Counted from the stretch's first letter, positions 17,704 to 27,243 are shown. The stretch: DNA of 64,000 nucleotides from Gracilimonas sp046602855 (GCF_046602855.1 NZ_JBKINJ010000001.1:1798001-1862000), one strand, 5' to 3'. Made by a program: numbers and translations. The notes: generated from the sequence alone by a model not told the origin.

Positions 17704-17911
17704 TCAGAACTGTTTCGGTCAAGATTTACTGATCATGGAAGATATTAAAGTTGTGTGACAGTTTGGAATGTTTCTTAAGCTAAATGACCCGTTTAAAATA
17801 ACTGAGAAAAATTGATCCCCCATGCCGTTCGCTATTGGATAAAGCCTGTAAAGAAATGATTGTGTCAGTTTATGGGTTTTTAAAATTAACTTTCCACACT
17901 AATTCTATCTT

Positions 17912-18718
17912 ATGAAATATTTAGCCACCTTTATCTTATTGCTATTTTCTGTTACCTCAGCGTTCTCTCAAAGCTATGCTATCAATCAGCTTGAAAACTC
18001 ACCCCGTCATAATGAGTGGGTAACCATCGAGTCTAATGACAGAACACTGCACAATTTTGTGGCTTATCCTGAATCATCAGAACCGGCTCCTGTCGTTATT
18101 GTGATCCATGAAAATAGAGGCTTAAATGCCTGGGCAAGAAGTTTCACTGATCAGCTGGCTGAAAAAGGGTTTATTGCCATAGCCCCTGATCTCATTTCCA
18201 ACACCGTGGATGGCATTGAAAAAACAAGTGACTTCACCAACTCAGATGCAGCCCGGCAGGCTATTTATGACCTTGATCCCGATCACGTGACGACCGACCT
18301 CATGAATGTACTTGAGTATGCTAAAAGCATTTCAGCCGGAAACGGACAAATTGCGGTAACAGGCTTTTGCTGGGGTGGATCACAGTCATTTCGCTTTGCT
18401 ACCAATGCCGGAGACATGATAGACGCCGCCTTCGTCTTTTACGGTACCGGTCCGGATAAAGCTGAAGCCTATAGTTCTATTCAGGTTCCGGTATATGGCT
18501 TCTACGGTGGGAACGATGAGAGAGTGAATTCCACGATCGAAGACTCCAAAGAAGCTATGGATAAGTACGACAAAACTTTCCAGTACGAGATCTATGAAGG
18601 CGCCGGACATGCCTATATGCGCCGCGGTGATGATCCTAGTGCCGCATCAGATGACCCAAATGTAAAGGCGCGAAATGCCTCATGGGAGCGACTGGTTAAA
18701 CTGCTGGAAAATCTTTGA
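17912..18718 (+). CDS. Secreted dienelactone hydrolase family protein
   Basis: 268 residues. A signal peptide occupies 1-20 (cut after AFSQ), so the enzyme acts outside the cytoplasm. An alpha/beta-hydrolase with a Cys nucleophile: GFCWGG (151-156, Cys153), Asp202 in GGNDERV and His233 in GAGHAY form the likely triad, and HENRG (66-70) supplies the conserved Glu of dienelactone hydrolases. The natural ester substrate is not known. The gene appears monocistronic and lies 65 bp before the tRNA-Leu. Confidence 0.85.
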   Translation: MKYLATFILLLFSVTSAFSQSYAINQLENSPRHNEWVTIESNDRTLHNFVAYPESSEPAPVVIVIHENRGLNAWARSFTDQLAEKGFIAIAPDLISNTVDGIEKTSDFTNSDAARQAIYDLDPDHVTTDLMNVLEYAKSISAGNGQIAVTGFCWGGSQSFRFATNAGDMIDAAFVFYGTGPDKAEAYSSIQVPVYGFYGGNDERVNSTIEDSKEAMDKYDKTFQYEIYEGAGHAYMRRGDDPSAASDDPNVKARNASWERLVKLLENL

Positions 18719-18764
18719 GAGATCTCAATTTAAATGATGATTTAGCTCTAAAATCTTCTTAAGT

Positions 18765-18782
18765 TTGAAATTATAATTTCAA
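18765..18782. repeat. 18-bp perfect palindrome abutting tRNA-Leu
   Basis: TTGAAATTA followed by its exact complement TAATTTCAA ends 1 bp before the tRNA. It could belong to the promoter or precursor leader, or be chance in AT-rich DNA. Confidence 0.5.
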
Positions 18783-18783
18783 T

Positions 18784-18867
18784 GCCCGAGTGGCGGAATT
18801 GGTAGACGCGTGCGCTTCAGGTGCGTATGCCCTCACGGGCGTGGAGGTTCAAGTCCTCTCTCGGGTA
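18784..18867 (+). tRNA. tRNA-Leu (anticodon CAG)
   Basis: Class II tRNA of 84 nt. The acceptor stem pairs GCCCGAG with CTCGGGT. The D-loop carries GGAATTGGTAGAC, and the anticodon loop CTTCAGG carries CAG. A long variable arm is built on TGCCCTCACGGGCGT, and the T-arm reads GAGGTTCAAGTCCTC. A follows as discriminator and CCA is not encoded. A hairpin terminator starts 7 nt downstream. Confidence 0.97.
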
Positions 18868-18873
18868 CAATTA

Positions 18874-18910
18874 GCCCTGTAAAGCACTGTTTTTACAGGG
18901 TTATTTTGTT
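18874..18910 (+). terminator. Terminator after tRNA-Leu
   Basis: CCCTGTAAA pairs with TTTACAGGG around GCACTGTT, followed by TTATTTTGTTTT. Confidence 0.85.
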
Positions 18911-19334
18911 TTAGCTAAAATAAAGCAACTACACCTCGATCTGACCATCCTCTGTAAGGCACAACATAAATAGTGACCTTCCTGATCATACCAACACTCC
19001 TCATTTTCTACTCCGATTCCTTAGGATCATTCATAATATTTATTGTTTCAGACCATATTCATAAAAGATAACAGGAATATGGCATTACCAATAAAAGAAA
19101 ACCCACAGTAACAAAGCCATTTCCACATCAGTTTGGGTAGCTTGATCAAAACGGTTCACTTGTTACACTACTCGGGTTTTCTTTCAAAATCAGATACTAA
19201 GCAATAAACATCTTTACTTTAAAATAATGGAATCTTACCCCTTACCCTATAATCGATAAGTTCTTTTGAATGTAATGAAGACCCCTACAGTAATTTTTTT
19301 AAATCCATCTAATTAAGAAAAAACATGCTGTAGA
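18911..19334. other. Gene-free stretch between tRNA-Leu and the histidine kinase
   Basis: No intact gene is seen in about 420 bp. On the minus strand 18929-19034 can be read as a short frameshifted remnant (MNDPKESE / VENEECWYDQEGHYLCCAL / TEDGQIEV, with two frame changes). This may be a dead small gene or coincidence. The remainder is AT-rich without recognisable signals. Confidence 0.4.
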
Positions 19335-21218
19335 TCACAAACCCGAATGAGCTCCCTTTTCATTTTTTCGAAACCGGAGCTTTAGTTGAAATTTGTCAAT
19401 AGCATCAATTTCAAATTCAGCATCTAACTGTCCTATCAATGTTTTGATCAGCGTTACACCAAGTGTATTTGATTCTTCGAATTTTGGGGCATCAAATCCT
19501 ACCCCATCATCCTTATATTTCACTTCGACTACTCCATCTTTTTCAGTCACATTAATATGGATGATTCCTTCTTCTCTACCGACAAAAGCATGCTTGAACG
19601 AATTCGTGATAAGCTCGTTTAACAGCAATCCTAGCGGTATTGCCTGATTTATATTAACCTCTTTAGTATCAAATTGGTGAATGATCTGTACTTTCTGATC
19701 CGAGGAAGTGAACATATCCCTGATACGTCCTATCAGCTTTTCCCCGTATTCCTCAAATGACACCTCTGTAAAACTATCGGAGTTGTATAACAATTCGTGG
19801 ACGGAAGCAATAGAATGTATTCTATTCTGAGTTTCTTTAAGAATTTCATTCAAGCCTTTGTCTCGAATACCAGCTTTCTGAAGCTCTATAAGTCCAGTTA
19901 TGATCGCAAGATTATTTTTGACCCTGTGGTGAACCTCGGATAACAACACTTCTTTCTCATTCAGGGAATTTTCTAGTCTTTGCTGATATTCTTTTTCGCG
20001 AGTAATATCTTCAAGAGTAACCAGCATCTGCTTTTCATTATCCGAATCGGTAACCATTTGTCCAACATTCAATCGCAGATACATCTTTTTTCCATCCTTA
20101 CGAGTCCTCACAACTTCTTTGTTCTTAATGTTTCCTTCAACCTCCCGCTGCTCCATTAATTTATCGAACTCCGCCTTGGTCTCTTTAGATATGTGAGGCA
20201 GGAACCGGCCTAAAACCTCCTCTTTTTTCCAACCCAATAATTTCTCGGCAGCCTCATTCCAAAAGTCAGTAATAACTCCGTTTCGATTAATAGAATAAAT
20301 AGCCATTGGAGAATTCTCGATCAGTGCCCTGATCTTTTGATTTGCGGATTTTGCATTGATACGTGCTTCATTAGCGGTGAGCACATAAAACATCAAAAAT
20401 CCGGCTACAAGGCTAAGGATCAACCCGAGTATTAAATTCATGATCAGACCACTCTGCGCATTATTACTCGCCGATGAATGGCTGGATATCACTGTTATAG
20501 ACCAGTTACCGGTCTTGATCTGAGCTGGATCAAAATCGATAGTACTCTGAAAGGATCCATTCTCAGAATATTGCTGTTGACGATCAAACTCGTAGAATAT
20601 CTTTCCAAATTCGTCCTGAAGCTTCACATAATACTGATCCAAACCCTGCATAATCGTATCAAAACGCTCCTTGAAATTAAGCGCCGCTGTAATACTCCCT
20701 TTGAACTCATCCTCATAGTAGACAGGTGCATCAACCAGAAAAGCATTGGGTCCCTGAACCAACTTCAGCCAGTGGGTAAGGTTTATCACTGAATCATCTC
20801 TTGCAGACTCCCAGTCCGAGCGACGGTAATCCAGTTCAGAAATATCCAGTCCAATAGCATTTTCATTTCCTTTTACCGGTTCTATCCTACGGACCACCAT
20901 ATCACTGTCTATCCACTCTACCAGTAGAAAAGCAGGATCCTGTTCTATTGTCAGTGATGCATCAAATTCCCAGTAATCAAAATATCCGCCATCTGTGACT
21001 TCGATCCTGCTTTTTAGATTTTGCAAGGTTTTGACAGATTCCAGTACTCTGTTCTGAAATTGCTGCTTTATCAGCTGGCCGGTGTCCTGAACGGTCTTTG
21101 CACGGGAATTACGCTGTTCCTGCTCGTTTGTATACCACAAAAGTATAACGCCTGCACTGAACAGCGCACCAACCATTATTGAGAGAAGTAATCTGTATTT
21201 TAGATCTGAAAGTGCCAA
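19335..21218 (-). CDS. Sensor histidine kinase (CHASE-PAS-HisKA_2)
   Basis: 627 residues. A transmembrane helix near 10-30, a periplasmic CHASE-type sensor to about 255 and a second helix at about 261-283 (LILGLILSLVAGFLMFYVL) are followed by one PAS domain (about 300-420). The dimerisation helix carries HHRVKNNLAIITGLIELQ near 430, typical of HisKA_2/HWE-like kinases. The ATPase domain shows the N-box LLLNELITNSFKHAF and DDGVGFDAP. No response regulator lies beside it, so it is an orphan. It starts 45 bp after the end of the metalloprotease gene on the same strand. Confidence 0.85.
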   Translation of the reverse strand: MALSDLKYRLLLSIMVGALFSAGVILLWYTNEQEQRNSRAKTVQDTGQLIKQQFQNRVLESVKTLQNLKSRIEVTDGGYFDYWEFDASLTIEQDPAFLLVEWIDSDMVVRRIEPVKGNENAIGLDISELDYRRSDWESARDDSVINLTHWLKLVQGPNAFLVDAPVYYEDEFKGSITAALNFKERFDTIMQGLDQYYVKLQDEFGKIFYEFDRQQQYSENGSFQSTIDFDPAQIKTGNWSITVISSHSSASNNAQSGLIMNLILGLILSLVAGFLMFYVLTANEARINAKSANQKIRALIENSPMAIYSINRNGVITDFWNEAAEKLLGWKKEEVLGRFLPHISKETKAEFDKLMEQREVEGNIKNKEVVRTRKDGKKMYLRLNVGQMVTDSDNEKQMLVTLEDITREKEYQQRLENSLNEKEVLLSEVHHRVKNNLAIITGLIELQKAGIRDKGLNEILKETQNRIHSIASVHELLYNSDSFTEVSFEEYGEKLIGRIRDMFTSSDQKVQIIHQFDTKEVNINQAIPLGLLLNELITNSFKHAFVGREEGIIHINVTEKDGVVEVKYKDDGVGFDAPKFEESNTLGVTLIKTLIGQLDAEFEIDAIDKFQLKLRFRKNEKGAHSGL

Positions 21219-21263
21219 AGCATACTTGCCAATTGGTGATGCTCTACAATAGCACTATGCAAT

Positions 21264-22922
21264 CTATTTTACCAACATTAATTTACCCGTTTCAACTCTT
21301 CCTTCTACTATTATACGATAAATATAAACACCGCTTGACCAATCACCGGCCTGTACACGCTGCACATACCGTCCCCGGCTTTGTTCACCATCAACAACGG
21401 TTTCAACCAGTTTTCCAAGCATGTCAAAGATCTCGAGTTTTACATAGGAATCTTGAGGTAGCTTATACGGAATATTCGTTGAGGGATTGAATGGATTTGG
21501 GTAGTTGTTTTGCAGTTCAACGGTCCTATTCTCTTCTAATGCATCGCCGTTCAAAGGGATAAGAATAGGACTAGAAGTGTTTACTCCATTATGAGTAATG
21601 CGGATCTCACCTGAATTATTACCAGGGAGCTGAGGCCGATATGTAACCAGGATCTCCTGACTTTCACCAGGTTCAACATTAAGAAATATTGAGCCTTTGC
21701 TGTTATCCAAAGAATAGACACTGGTTCCGGAAGATAATTCAACCCTTCCCACGAGCGTATTTTCTGAATTTATGTTGTTACTGATCACGATAGTGGTATC
21801 AAGCCGGTTGTTGACGTTGGTCACACCAAAATCGACCTCAGAATCGTCCACCTCAACAATTGAGGTAGCACCCAACAATGCAAAACAACCACCACCAAGT
21901 GGCCAACCCATATCTGCAAAGATCCCACACATCACAGGGCCCGGTGAGTGAATGGCAAAGGCGTTATCGATCTGAGGACGCATCAGGGCATCATCAGTTT
22001 TTTCGAAAGTAGTCAGGTCGACATGTGAGTAACTTGAGCCACCATTCCAAGAGGGGGGGGCATAGATTGGCACCGGCAGATTCTCATAGGCTCCATTAGC
22101 CTGATCACCGATAAAGAATAAACCTCCACTGTTACCTGTTACAGCATTATAAAGGGAAGTAGATGGATTGGGATAAATATCTGTATTAATCACAGATTGA
22201 CTGAATCCATCTTCAATAAAAGTATCATATATATAAGGGCGTATTGGGTCACCCTGCCCCCAAGAGGCTTCCTGTGCATCCGAGTCGCCTTTCATAGAAC
22301 CTGTAAAACCCAGTCCGTGCCCTATCTCATGGAGAACTACAGTTACAAAATCTATGAACCCTCCCGGAGGATTGGCATCTGTTTCATAGTGCCATGAGCC
22401 GTAAGAGGAGTTCATATTCACCCGGATATCATACTCTACATCATAAGGATTTCCAGCTAGCAGGTCTACGCCTTCCATGGCGCTCGCTTGTGCTATAGGA
22501 TACCAATCACCATTGATTGGATACACGAGTGTCGGTCCTGCGCTGCCAAGGACCCTGTCTCCGAGGTCTTTCCAATTGGCTTCAATTTTGATCGGTATCT
22601 CAGAATCAATGTGTGACTCCCAGATAGTCATTGCATACTCAAAGGCATTGCGGGCCTCCTGAGTCCACCCGCCCACATAATCAACCTGAATTGAAGCCGT
22701 CTTTGCGCGGTAATCTCCTTTTTCACGAAATTCCTCGACCCCTTTATAATAAAAAACATCACGATAGGTTGGCTCAAACGTACAGATCTGCTCCTGCTCA
22801 GGAGCAAGTCTGGCAAGAACACCGGGATCAGTGGTCGGAATATTATTTTGAGCCTGAGCAGGCATAAAAGCCAGTAGGATCAGCATTAGATTCATCAAAA
22901 ATATAAATATAGCTCTTTGCAT
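21264..22922 (-). CDS. Secreted zinc metalloprotease with type IX sorting domain
   Basis: 552 residues from the ATG at 22922 (a TTG 11 codons upstream is also open). A signal peptide ends at PAQAQ. The catalytic segment VVLHEIGHGLGF gives His198, Glu199 and His202. The third metzincin histidine expected at 208 is a Gly, so this is not a standard metzincin. An immunoglobulin-like DUF1573/ASPM-like segment (DFGVTNVNNRLDTTIVISNN) follows. The end carries NNYPNPFNPSTNIPY and finishes GKLMLVK, a type A C-terminal sorting domain for the type IX secretion system. It is presumably an exported or surface-anchored protease. Confidence 0.8.
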   Translation of the reverse strand: MQRAIFIFLMNLMLILLAFMPAQAQNNIPTTDPGVLARLAPEQEQICTFEPTYRDVFYYKGVEEFREKGDYRAKTASIQVDYVGGWTQEARNAFEYAMTIWESHIDSEIPIKIEANWKDLGDRVLGSAGPTLVYPINGDWYPIAQASAMEGVDLLAGNPYDVEYDIRVNMNSSYGSWHYETDANPPGGFIDFVTVVLHEIGHGLGFTGSMKGDSDAQEASWGQGDPIRPYIYDTFIEDGFSQSVINTDIYPNPSTSLYNAVTGNSGGLFFIGDQANGAYENLPVPIYAPPSWNGGSSYSHVDLTTFEKTDDALMRPQIDNAFAIHSPGPVMCGIFADMGWPLGGGCFALLGATSIVEVDDSEVDFGVTNVNNRLDTTIVISNNINSENTLVGRVELSSGTSVYSLDNSKGSIFLNVEPGESQEILVTYRPQLPGNNSGEIRITHNGVNTSSPILIPLNGDALEENRTVELQNNYPNPFNPSTNIPYKLPQDSYVKLEIFDMLGKLVETVVDGEQSRGRYVQRVQAGDWSSGVYIYRIIVEGRVETGKLMLVK

Positions 22923-22927
22923 AATGT

Positions 22928-22965
22928 AAAAGATAAAATATCCTGCCACCTGCAAGAACAGGATA
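22928..22965 (-). terminator. Terminator after pxpC
   Basis: On the minus strand TATCCTG pairs with CAGGATA across a 13-nt loop, and TTTTATCTTTT follows. It ends the pxp operon just before the metalloprotease start. Confidence 0.6.
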
Positions 22966-22989
22966 CGGGATAATCATTTTGAGTAAAAA

Positions 22990-23928
22990 TTATGTTAAGT
23001 GTGATTCCCTCAATTTTCTGTAATATACTAACAACTCAAGGGCATCTCTCCTGTCAATTAAACTAAAACTTATTTCGTTTCCCTGCCACACTTGTCCTAA
23101 TCTCCAGAGGTCGGCATCTGCTACCTTTAAAATACGCGGATACCCTCCTACTGATTGTGCATCGTTCATTAGAATAACTGGCTGCCCATCGGGTGGTAAT
23201 TGCACAATTCCCGGCACCACCGGTGCGGAGCTAAAATTTGATTCTGCAATATTCAACGCCTTTTTGCTTTGCAAACGGATGCCCATTCGATTGCTTGAAC
23301 TTGAGAGACCGAATCTGTTTTCGAGTATAAACCTTTGCTTTTCTTTGCTAAGCCAATGCCACTCAGGGCCGACTATTACCCTGATCTGTTGATGCTTACT
23401 AAAGTGTGGGATTAATTTTTCAGGAACTCTCTTTTCAGTATGCTGAACATCAGTAATATCCGCTTCTATCTGATCCCCGCTTTTGAGTTCCCTTCCTTTA
23501 AATCCCCCTAATCCTGCATCCCGATACGTCGAATAACTGCCACAATATTTTTTTATCTTCAACTCACCTGCAACGGCCAGATATATCCGTGCTCCCCTGA
23601 CTACGCTGCCAATTTTAAGGCGCTCTCCCTCAGCAACTTTCACAGTTTCATTTTGTTGAACCAATCGGTCACCGACCATGATTTTGGCTACACCGCCTGT
23701 GACCCCAATTGCCACCTCTTTGGAGAACTCAAATTCACATTTCCCAAATGTTATTTCCAGCAGTGGACTTTCAACATCATTCCCAACCAACCAGTTAGCC
23801 AGTTCAGCGCAGTGCGTATCCATTGTACCACTGAGCGGCACGCCTATTTTCCGTAATCCTTTTCTCCCCGGTATATCCTGAACCGTCGTTAGTAATCCCG
23901 GATCAATGACTTCAAAAGCGGTGATCAT
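22990..23928 (-). CDS. pxpC: 5-oxoprolinase subunit C (PxpC/KipA family)
   Basis: 312 residues of the AHS2/biotin-dependent carboxyltransferase-like family. Visible are VIDPGLLTTVQDIPGRKG near the N-terminus, GVPLSGTMDTHCAELAN and QLPPDGQPVILMNDAQSVGGYP. With PxpA and PxpB it forms the ATP-dependent enzyme that opens 5-oxoproline to glutamate. Its ATG overlaps the end of pxpB by 4 bp (ATGA, 23925-23928), and a terminator follows. Gene order pxpA-pxpB-pxpC is that of many bacteria. Confidence 0.92.
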   Translation of the reverse strand: MITAFEVIDPGLLTTVQDIPGRKGLRKIGVPLSGTMDTHCAELANWLVGNDVESPLLEITFGKCEFEFSKEVAIGVTGGVAKIMVGDRLVQQNETVKVAEGERLKIGSVVRGARIYLAVAGELKIKKYCGSYSTYRDAGLGGFKGRELKSGDQIEADITDVQHTEKRVPEKLIPHFSKHQQIRVIVGPEWHWLSKEKQRFILENRFGLSSSSNRMGIRLQSKKALNIAESNFSSAPVVPGIVQLPPDGQPVILMNDAQSVGGYPRILKVADADLWRLGQVWQGNEISFSLIDRRDALELLVYYRKLRESHLT

Positions 23929-24629
23929 GAATTCAAATCCATTTTCAACCTTTTAAATTCTTGTTCACTTATCGGTTCAAAAATAACCGTATCTCCCAGA
24001 TCAACCATAACCGGCGGATCGTTATCGCTGTTGAAGAAACTGAGAGGTGTTCGGCCTAAGATCTGCCAGCCACCAGGACTTTCAAGTGAATAAACACCCG
24101 TTTGATCTCCACCAATCCCAACGGCCCCCTCGGGCACTCTGGTTCGCGGTTCATTCTTTCGGGGACAGCTTATTCTTTGATCTAATCCATGCAGGTAAAG
24201 AAATCCGGGAATAAAACCCATCATAGCAACCGTATAATGTTGTTCCGAATGGAGCTGAATGATGCCCTCCCTTTTTAAGCCGGTATGGGCTTCAAGGTCA
24301 TCCCAGTCCAGACCAATTTCATAACAAACCGGAACGTGGATCTTCTTGTGACTAACTTTATGATCTCCGGGGTTCTCAAAGATCCCACTCAGCTGATCAA
24401 TGAATGGCTTTGTATCGTATACCGGTTCATCAAAAAGTAAACCTATGCTTCCATAGGTAGGAATAACGTCCGTAAGACGATTCAAACCATTTTTTTCTAT
24501 AAGACTGCAAACTTTGTGAATCACTGAAAGCTCAGTGCCATCGACTGCAGGTTCCAATACAAGCGCATTTTCCCCTAAAGTACTCAGGTTCCAATCGATT
24601 TTATCAATTTGCAGTGATCTCAATACCAT
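23925..24629 (-). CDS. pxpB: 5-oxoprolinase subunit B (PxpB/KipI family)
   Basis: 234 residues of the AHS1 family. The signature GFIPGFLYLHGLDQRI, RTRVPEGAVGIGG and YSLESPGGWQILGRTP are all present. In Bacillus the homologue KipI also inhibits kinase KinA, but the conserved role with PxpA and PxpC is 5-oxoproline cleavage. The ATG at 24629 lies 26 bp inside the end of pxpA, so the subunits are tightly coupled. Confidence 0.93.
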   Translation of the reverse strand: MVLRSLQIDKIDWNLSTLGENALVLEPAVDGTELSVIHKVCSLIEKNGLNRLTDVIPTYGSIGLLFDEPVYDTKPFIDQLSGIFENPGDHKVSHKKIHVPVCYEIGLDWDDLEAHTGLKREGIIQLHSEQHYTVAMMGFIPGFLYLHGLDQRISCPRKNEPRTRVPEGAVGIGGDQTGVYSLESPGGWQILGRTPLSFFNSDNDPPVMVDLGDTVIFEPISEQEFKRLKMDLNS

Positions 24630-25365
24630 GATCTGTCAAGAAATCGTGAATATCTTTAGCTAGTTTGGCGGCGCCTTCGGTATCGCTATGCAGGCATAGA
24701 GTGTCGGCAGAGATAGGCAGTTCAAGTCCTTCATGGGTAGTTACAGTTCCTTCAAGAAAACCTTTAAGCTGATTTATAACCAACTCCGTATCTATCAGAA
24801 CCGCGCCATCTAATTTTCTGGATCTAAGCGAAAGGTCATCCTCATAGCTGCGATCTGCAAATACCTCATTCTTTACAATAAGCCCTGCGTCCTCAGCTAC
24901 TTCTTTAAGTACTGAACCTTCAGGGGCATATAAGATCATATCATTTTTTAGCTGAACCACTGCTTTTACAACACCAACAGCCGTTTCTTCATCCTTGGTT
25001 GCAAAATTATACAGTGCCCCATGGGGTTTTACATGATGCATTTCAGACCCGAGGGCTTCCGTCATACCCTTAAGAGCAGATATTTGGTATAGCACGCAGG
25101 CTTTCAGTTCTTCCACGGTCAGATTCATCACTCTGCGTCCAAAGCCCTGCAGATCCGGATACGACGGATGGGCTCCAATGGCTACATCATGCTTCTGTGC
25201 CAGTTGAATGGTCTTCGATATAGCAATCGGATCACCCGAATGAAACCCACAGGCAATATTACAGCTGCTTATGTATGGCATGATGGCCGCATCTCTCTCC
25301 TCGTTATACATTCCGTAGAATTCACCAAGGTCGCAATTGATATCTAACTTCGTAATCATGATCAC
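24604..25365 (-). CDS. pxpA: 5-oxoprolinase subunit A (PxpA, LamB/YcsF family)
   Basis: 253 residues. LDINCDLGEFYG at the start, ISSCNIACGFHSGDP, AIGAHPSYPDLQGFGRR and HHVKPHGALYN are hallmark motifs of the LamB/YcsF fold, with His and Asp residues likely binding the substrate. Two starts are possible: a GTG at 25365, overlapping the carrier gene stop as GTGA, and an ATG at 25359. Both fit. The neighbours pxpB and pxpC complete the enzyme. Confidence 0.93.
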   Translation of the reverse strand: MIMITKLDINCDLGEFYGMYNEERDAAIMPYISSCNIACGFHSGDPIAISKTIQLAQKHDVAIGAHPSYPDLQGFGRRVMNLTVEELKACVLYQISALKGMTEALGSEMHHVKPHGALYNFATKDEETAVGVVKAVVQLKNDMILYAPEGSVLKEVAEDAGLIVKNEVFADRSYEDDLSLRSRKLDGAVLIDTELVINQLKGFLEGTVTTHEGLELPISADTLCLHSDTEGAAKLAKDIHDFLTDHGIEITAN

Positions 25366-26597
25366 AATATATTTAGTACGGAATTCAAGCTTCTGAAACC
25401 TACAAGTAATGCTACCAGAATCACAAATACTCCCAAAACATTCTGATGCAAATTATTACGATTGCTTCCCAAAAGCAGAGGTTTATTCATAATGTAAAGC
25501 AGGAAGATCGCTATGACTGGCAGAGTTATTCCATTTGCCACCTGGGCAAATTCAATGAGCTTTACAGGATTATAGCTGACTGCGGAAAATACTACTCCAG
25601 TAAAAAGTACCACCATCCAAACGATTCGGAATTTGGTTTCCTTCAGATCACCTTTCCATCCTAATAATCCCTTGGTGGCATAGGCGGCTGCAAGCGGTGC
25701 CGTTACGGCAGAAGTAATACCTGCTGCAAATAACCCGATACCCATAAAGGTCTTCGCCCAACTACCTAGTAATGGCTCCAGTTGGCGAGCCATGTCCGCC
25801 GCACTTTTTACCTCATCTAAACTTCCATTTGCAGCTGCTGCACTCGTTATTACAACGCAAATAGAGATCAGCCCGCCCAATACGATCCCCACCGCATTTT
25901 CTATACGCATGTCAGATAGCTGTGTAAAGCTGGAATATCGTTCTTGAACTGTAGAAGCATGCAGAAACAGATTATAGGGAACCACCGTGGTACCGATCAG
26001 GGCTATGACCGTAAGAAATTCATCGGCTGATGCCTGTGGAATGAACATGCCTTTCAAAATAGCCGTTATATCCGGATCGATAACTACCGCTGTGGTCACA
26101 AAAACAATGCTCATGATGCCAACCAGAATGGTCATTACCTTCACAATACGTTTAAAATTTCCTGAAAACAGCAGCAGAAATGCAACAGCGCCTATCAGAA
26201 CCGATGTCAGTTTAAGTGTGAAGCCATTAATCGTGACGTCCAATCCTACAAAGAATTCTTCCCAACCAAGAACCGCTCCCGAGATATTTCCTCCCTCATA
26301 GGCAATGTTCCCGATCACTATGGCACTCATCACCAGCAGAACACCGGCGATCCTTAATAAGGGGTGCCCAAGTTGCTCACGTATCGCCTCCCCGAATCCT
26401 TTCCGGGTAACAATACCCAGACGACCTGTCATTTCCTGTAGCGTTATAGTGGCAATGATCGAAAAAACCAATGCCCAGAGTAACATATATCCCGACCTTA
26501 CTCCGGCCAAAGTACAAACAGTTACAGTTCCGGGGCCAATGAATGCTGCTGCCACTAAGGTACTGGGACCAAAGTATTTTTTTAATGGATTATTCAT
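25362..26597 (-). CDS. Nramp-fold carrier of the pxp operon (YcsG-like)
   Basis: 411 residues with about eleven transmembrane segments and the Nramp layout. The metal-binding residues are not conserved. TM1 reads GPGT (21-24) where divalent-metal Nramp proteins have DPGN, and TM6 reads VVPYNLFLHA (205-214) where MPHNLYLH is usual. The homologue YcsG also sits beside YcsF (PxpA) in Bacillus. Position and altered site suggest transport of something other than Mn or Fe, possibly 5-oxoproline or a related metabolite. This is inference. It is the first gene of the operon. Confidence 0.8.
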   Translation of the reverse strand: MNNPLKKYFGPSTLVAAAFIGPGTVTVCTLAGVRSGYMLLWALVFSIIATITLQEMTGRLGIVTRKGFGEAIREQLGHPLLRIAGVLLVMSAIVIGNIAYEGGNISGAVLGWEEFFVGLDVTINGFTLKLTSVLIGAVAFLLLFSGNFKRIVKVMTILVGIMSIVFVTTAVVIDPDITAILKGMFIPQASADEFLTVIALIGTTVVPYNLFLHASTVQERYSSFTQLSDMRIENAVGIVLGGLISICVVITSAAAANGSLDEVKSAADMARQLEPLLGSWAKTFMGIGLFAAGITSAVTAPLAAAYATKGLLGWKGDLKETKFRIVWMVVLFTGVVFSAVSYNPVKLIEFAQVANGITLPVIAIFLLYIMNKPLLLGSNRNNLHQNVLGVFVILVALLVGFRSLNSVLNIL

Positions 26598-27048
26598 GCT
26601 TGAGTATATAGTATGTAACAGCTAAAATCCCAAACACATTAATTGCAAAAACTTTAAAAATATGATGACAGCGTAATTTACCATTGAATATCCTGATCGA
26701 ATAGCTCTGATCGCAAAAACAGTACACGATCTGGTATCAGAGATGACTGGATAAAAAGAAAACATGTGGCAAATAGCTCTGTCAAATTCGGAAGTTATCA
26801 CTTTAAATATGAAAGCAGTCGAGAAGGCAGGTGGTTCTTTGCGGAATTTCGATACCTAAACGTCAGAACTCGTGTATATTATGTCAGGATTCAAATGGTA
26901 TAAGGAGCTCATAAATCAGTTTTAAAACATAAACCCGTGAAATCTTGTTCGTATATTTAAAGGCTGAGTGACACAGATCTGGACGCTTTGAAAGACTTCG
27001 ATCCGGGCCTCTGTGGAATTCATAAATAAAAATTATAATTAGAGAATA
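26598..27048. other. Gene-free stretch before ywbE
   Basis: No gene with a start and a family match is seen in 450 bp. One plus-strand frame, about 26700-26902, is open without a start codon and reads protein-like near its end (FKYESSREGRWFFAEFRYLN), so a gene remnant is possible. The divergent promoters of the pxp operon and ywbE must lie here. Confidence 0.4.
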
Positions 27049-27243
27049 ATGGCACAAGGAACAGAGAGAGACCAAATAAAATCCGGACTAAAAGTGGGAA
27101 TCGTTCTGAAAAGAGATCAAAGGTCCGGAAAGATCACGTACGGAACCGTCAAGGATATTTTAACCAACAGTGCTACTCATCCGCACGGCATCAAGGTACG
27201 ACTTGAAGATGGACAAATTGGCCGGGTGAAAGAGATCGTATGA
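27049..27243 (+). CDS. YwbE family small protein (DUF2196)
   Basis: 64 residues matching the YwbE family in full: RDQIKSGLKVGIVLKRDQRS, then GKITYGTVKDILTNSATHPH and GIKVRLEDGQIGRVKEI. The repeated basic beta strands give it an SH3/KOW-like look, but the function is unknown. The stop overlaps the start of the hydrolase gene as ATGA (27240-27243). Confidence 0.88.
   Translation: MAQGTERDQIKSGLKVGIVLKRDQRSGKITYGTVKDILTNSATHPHGIKVRLEDGQIGRVKEIV

Noticed and set aside
26884..27075. 63-residue minus-strand ORF before ywbE
   Set aside because: No recognisable family. It overlaps the probable ywbE promoter and start.
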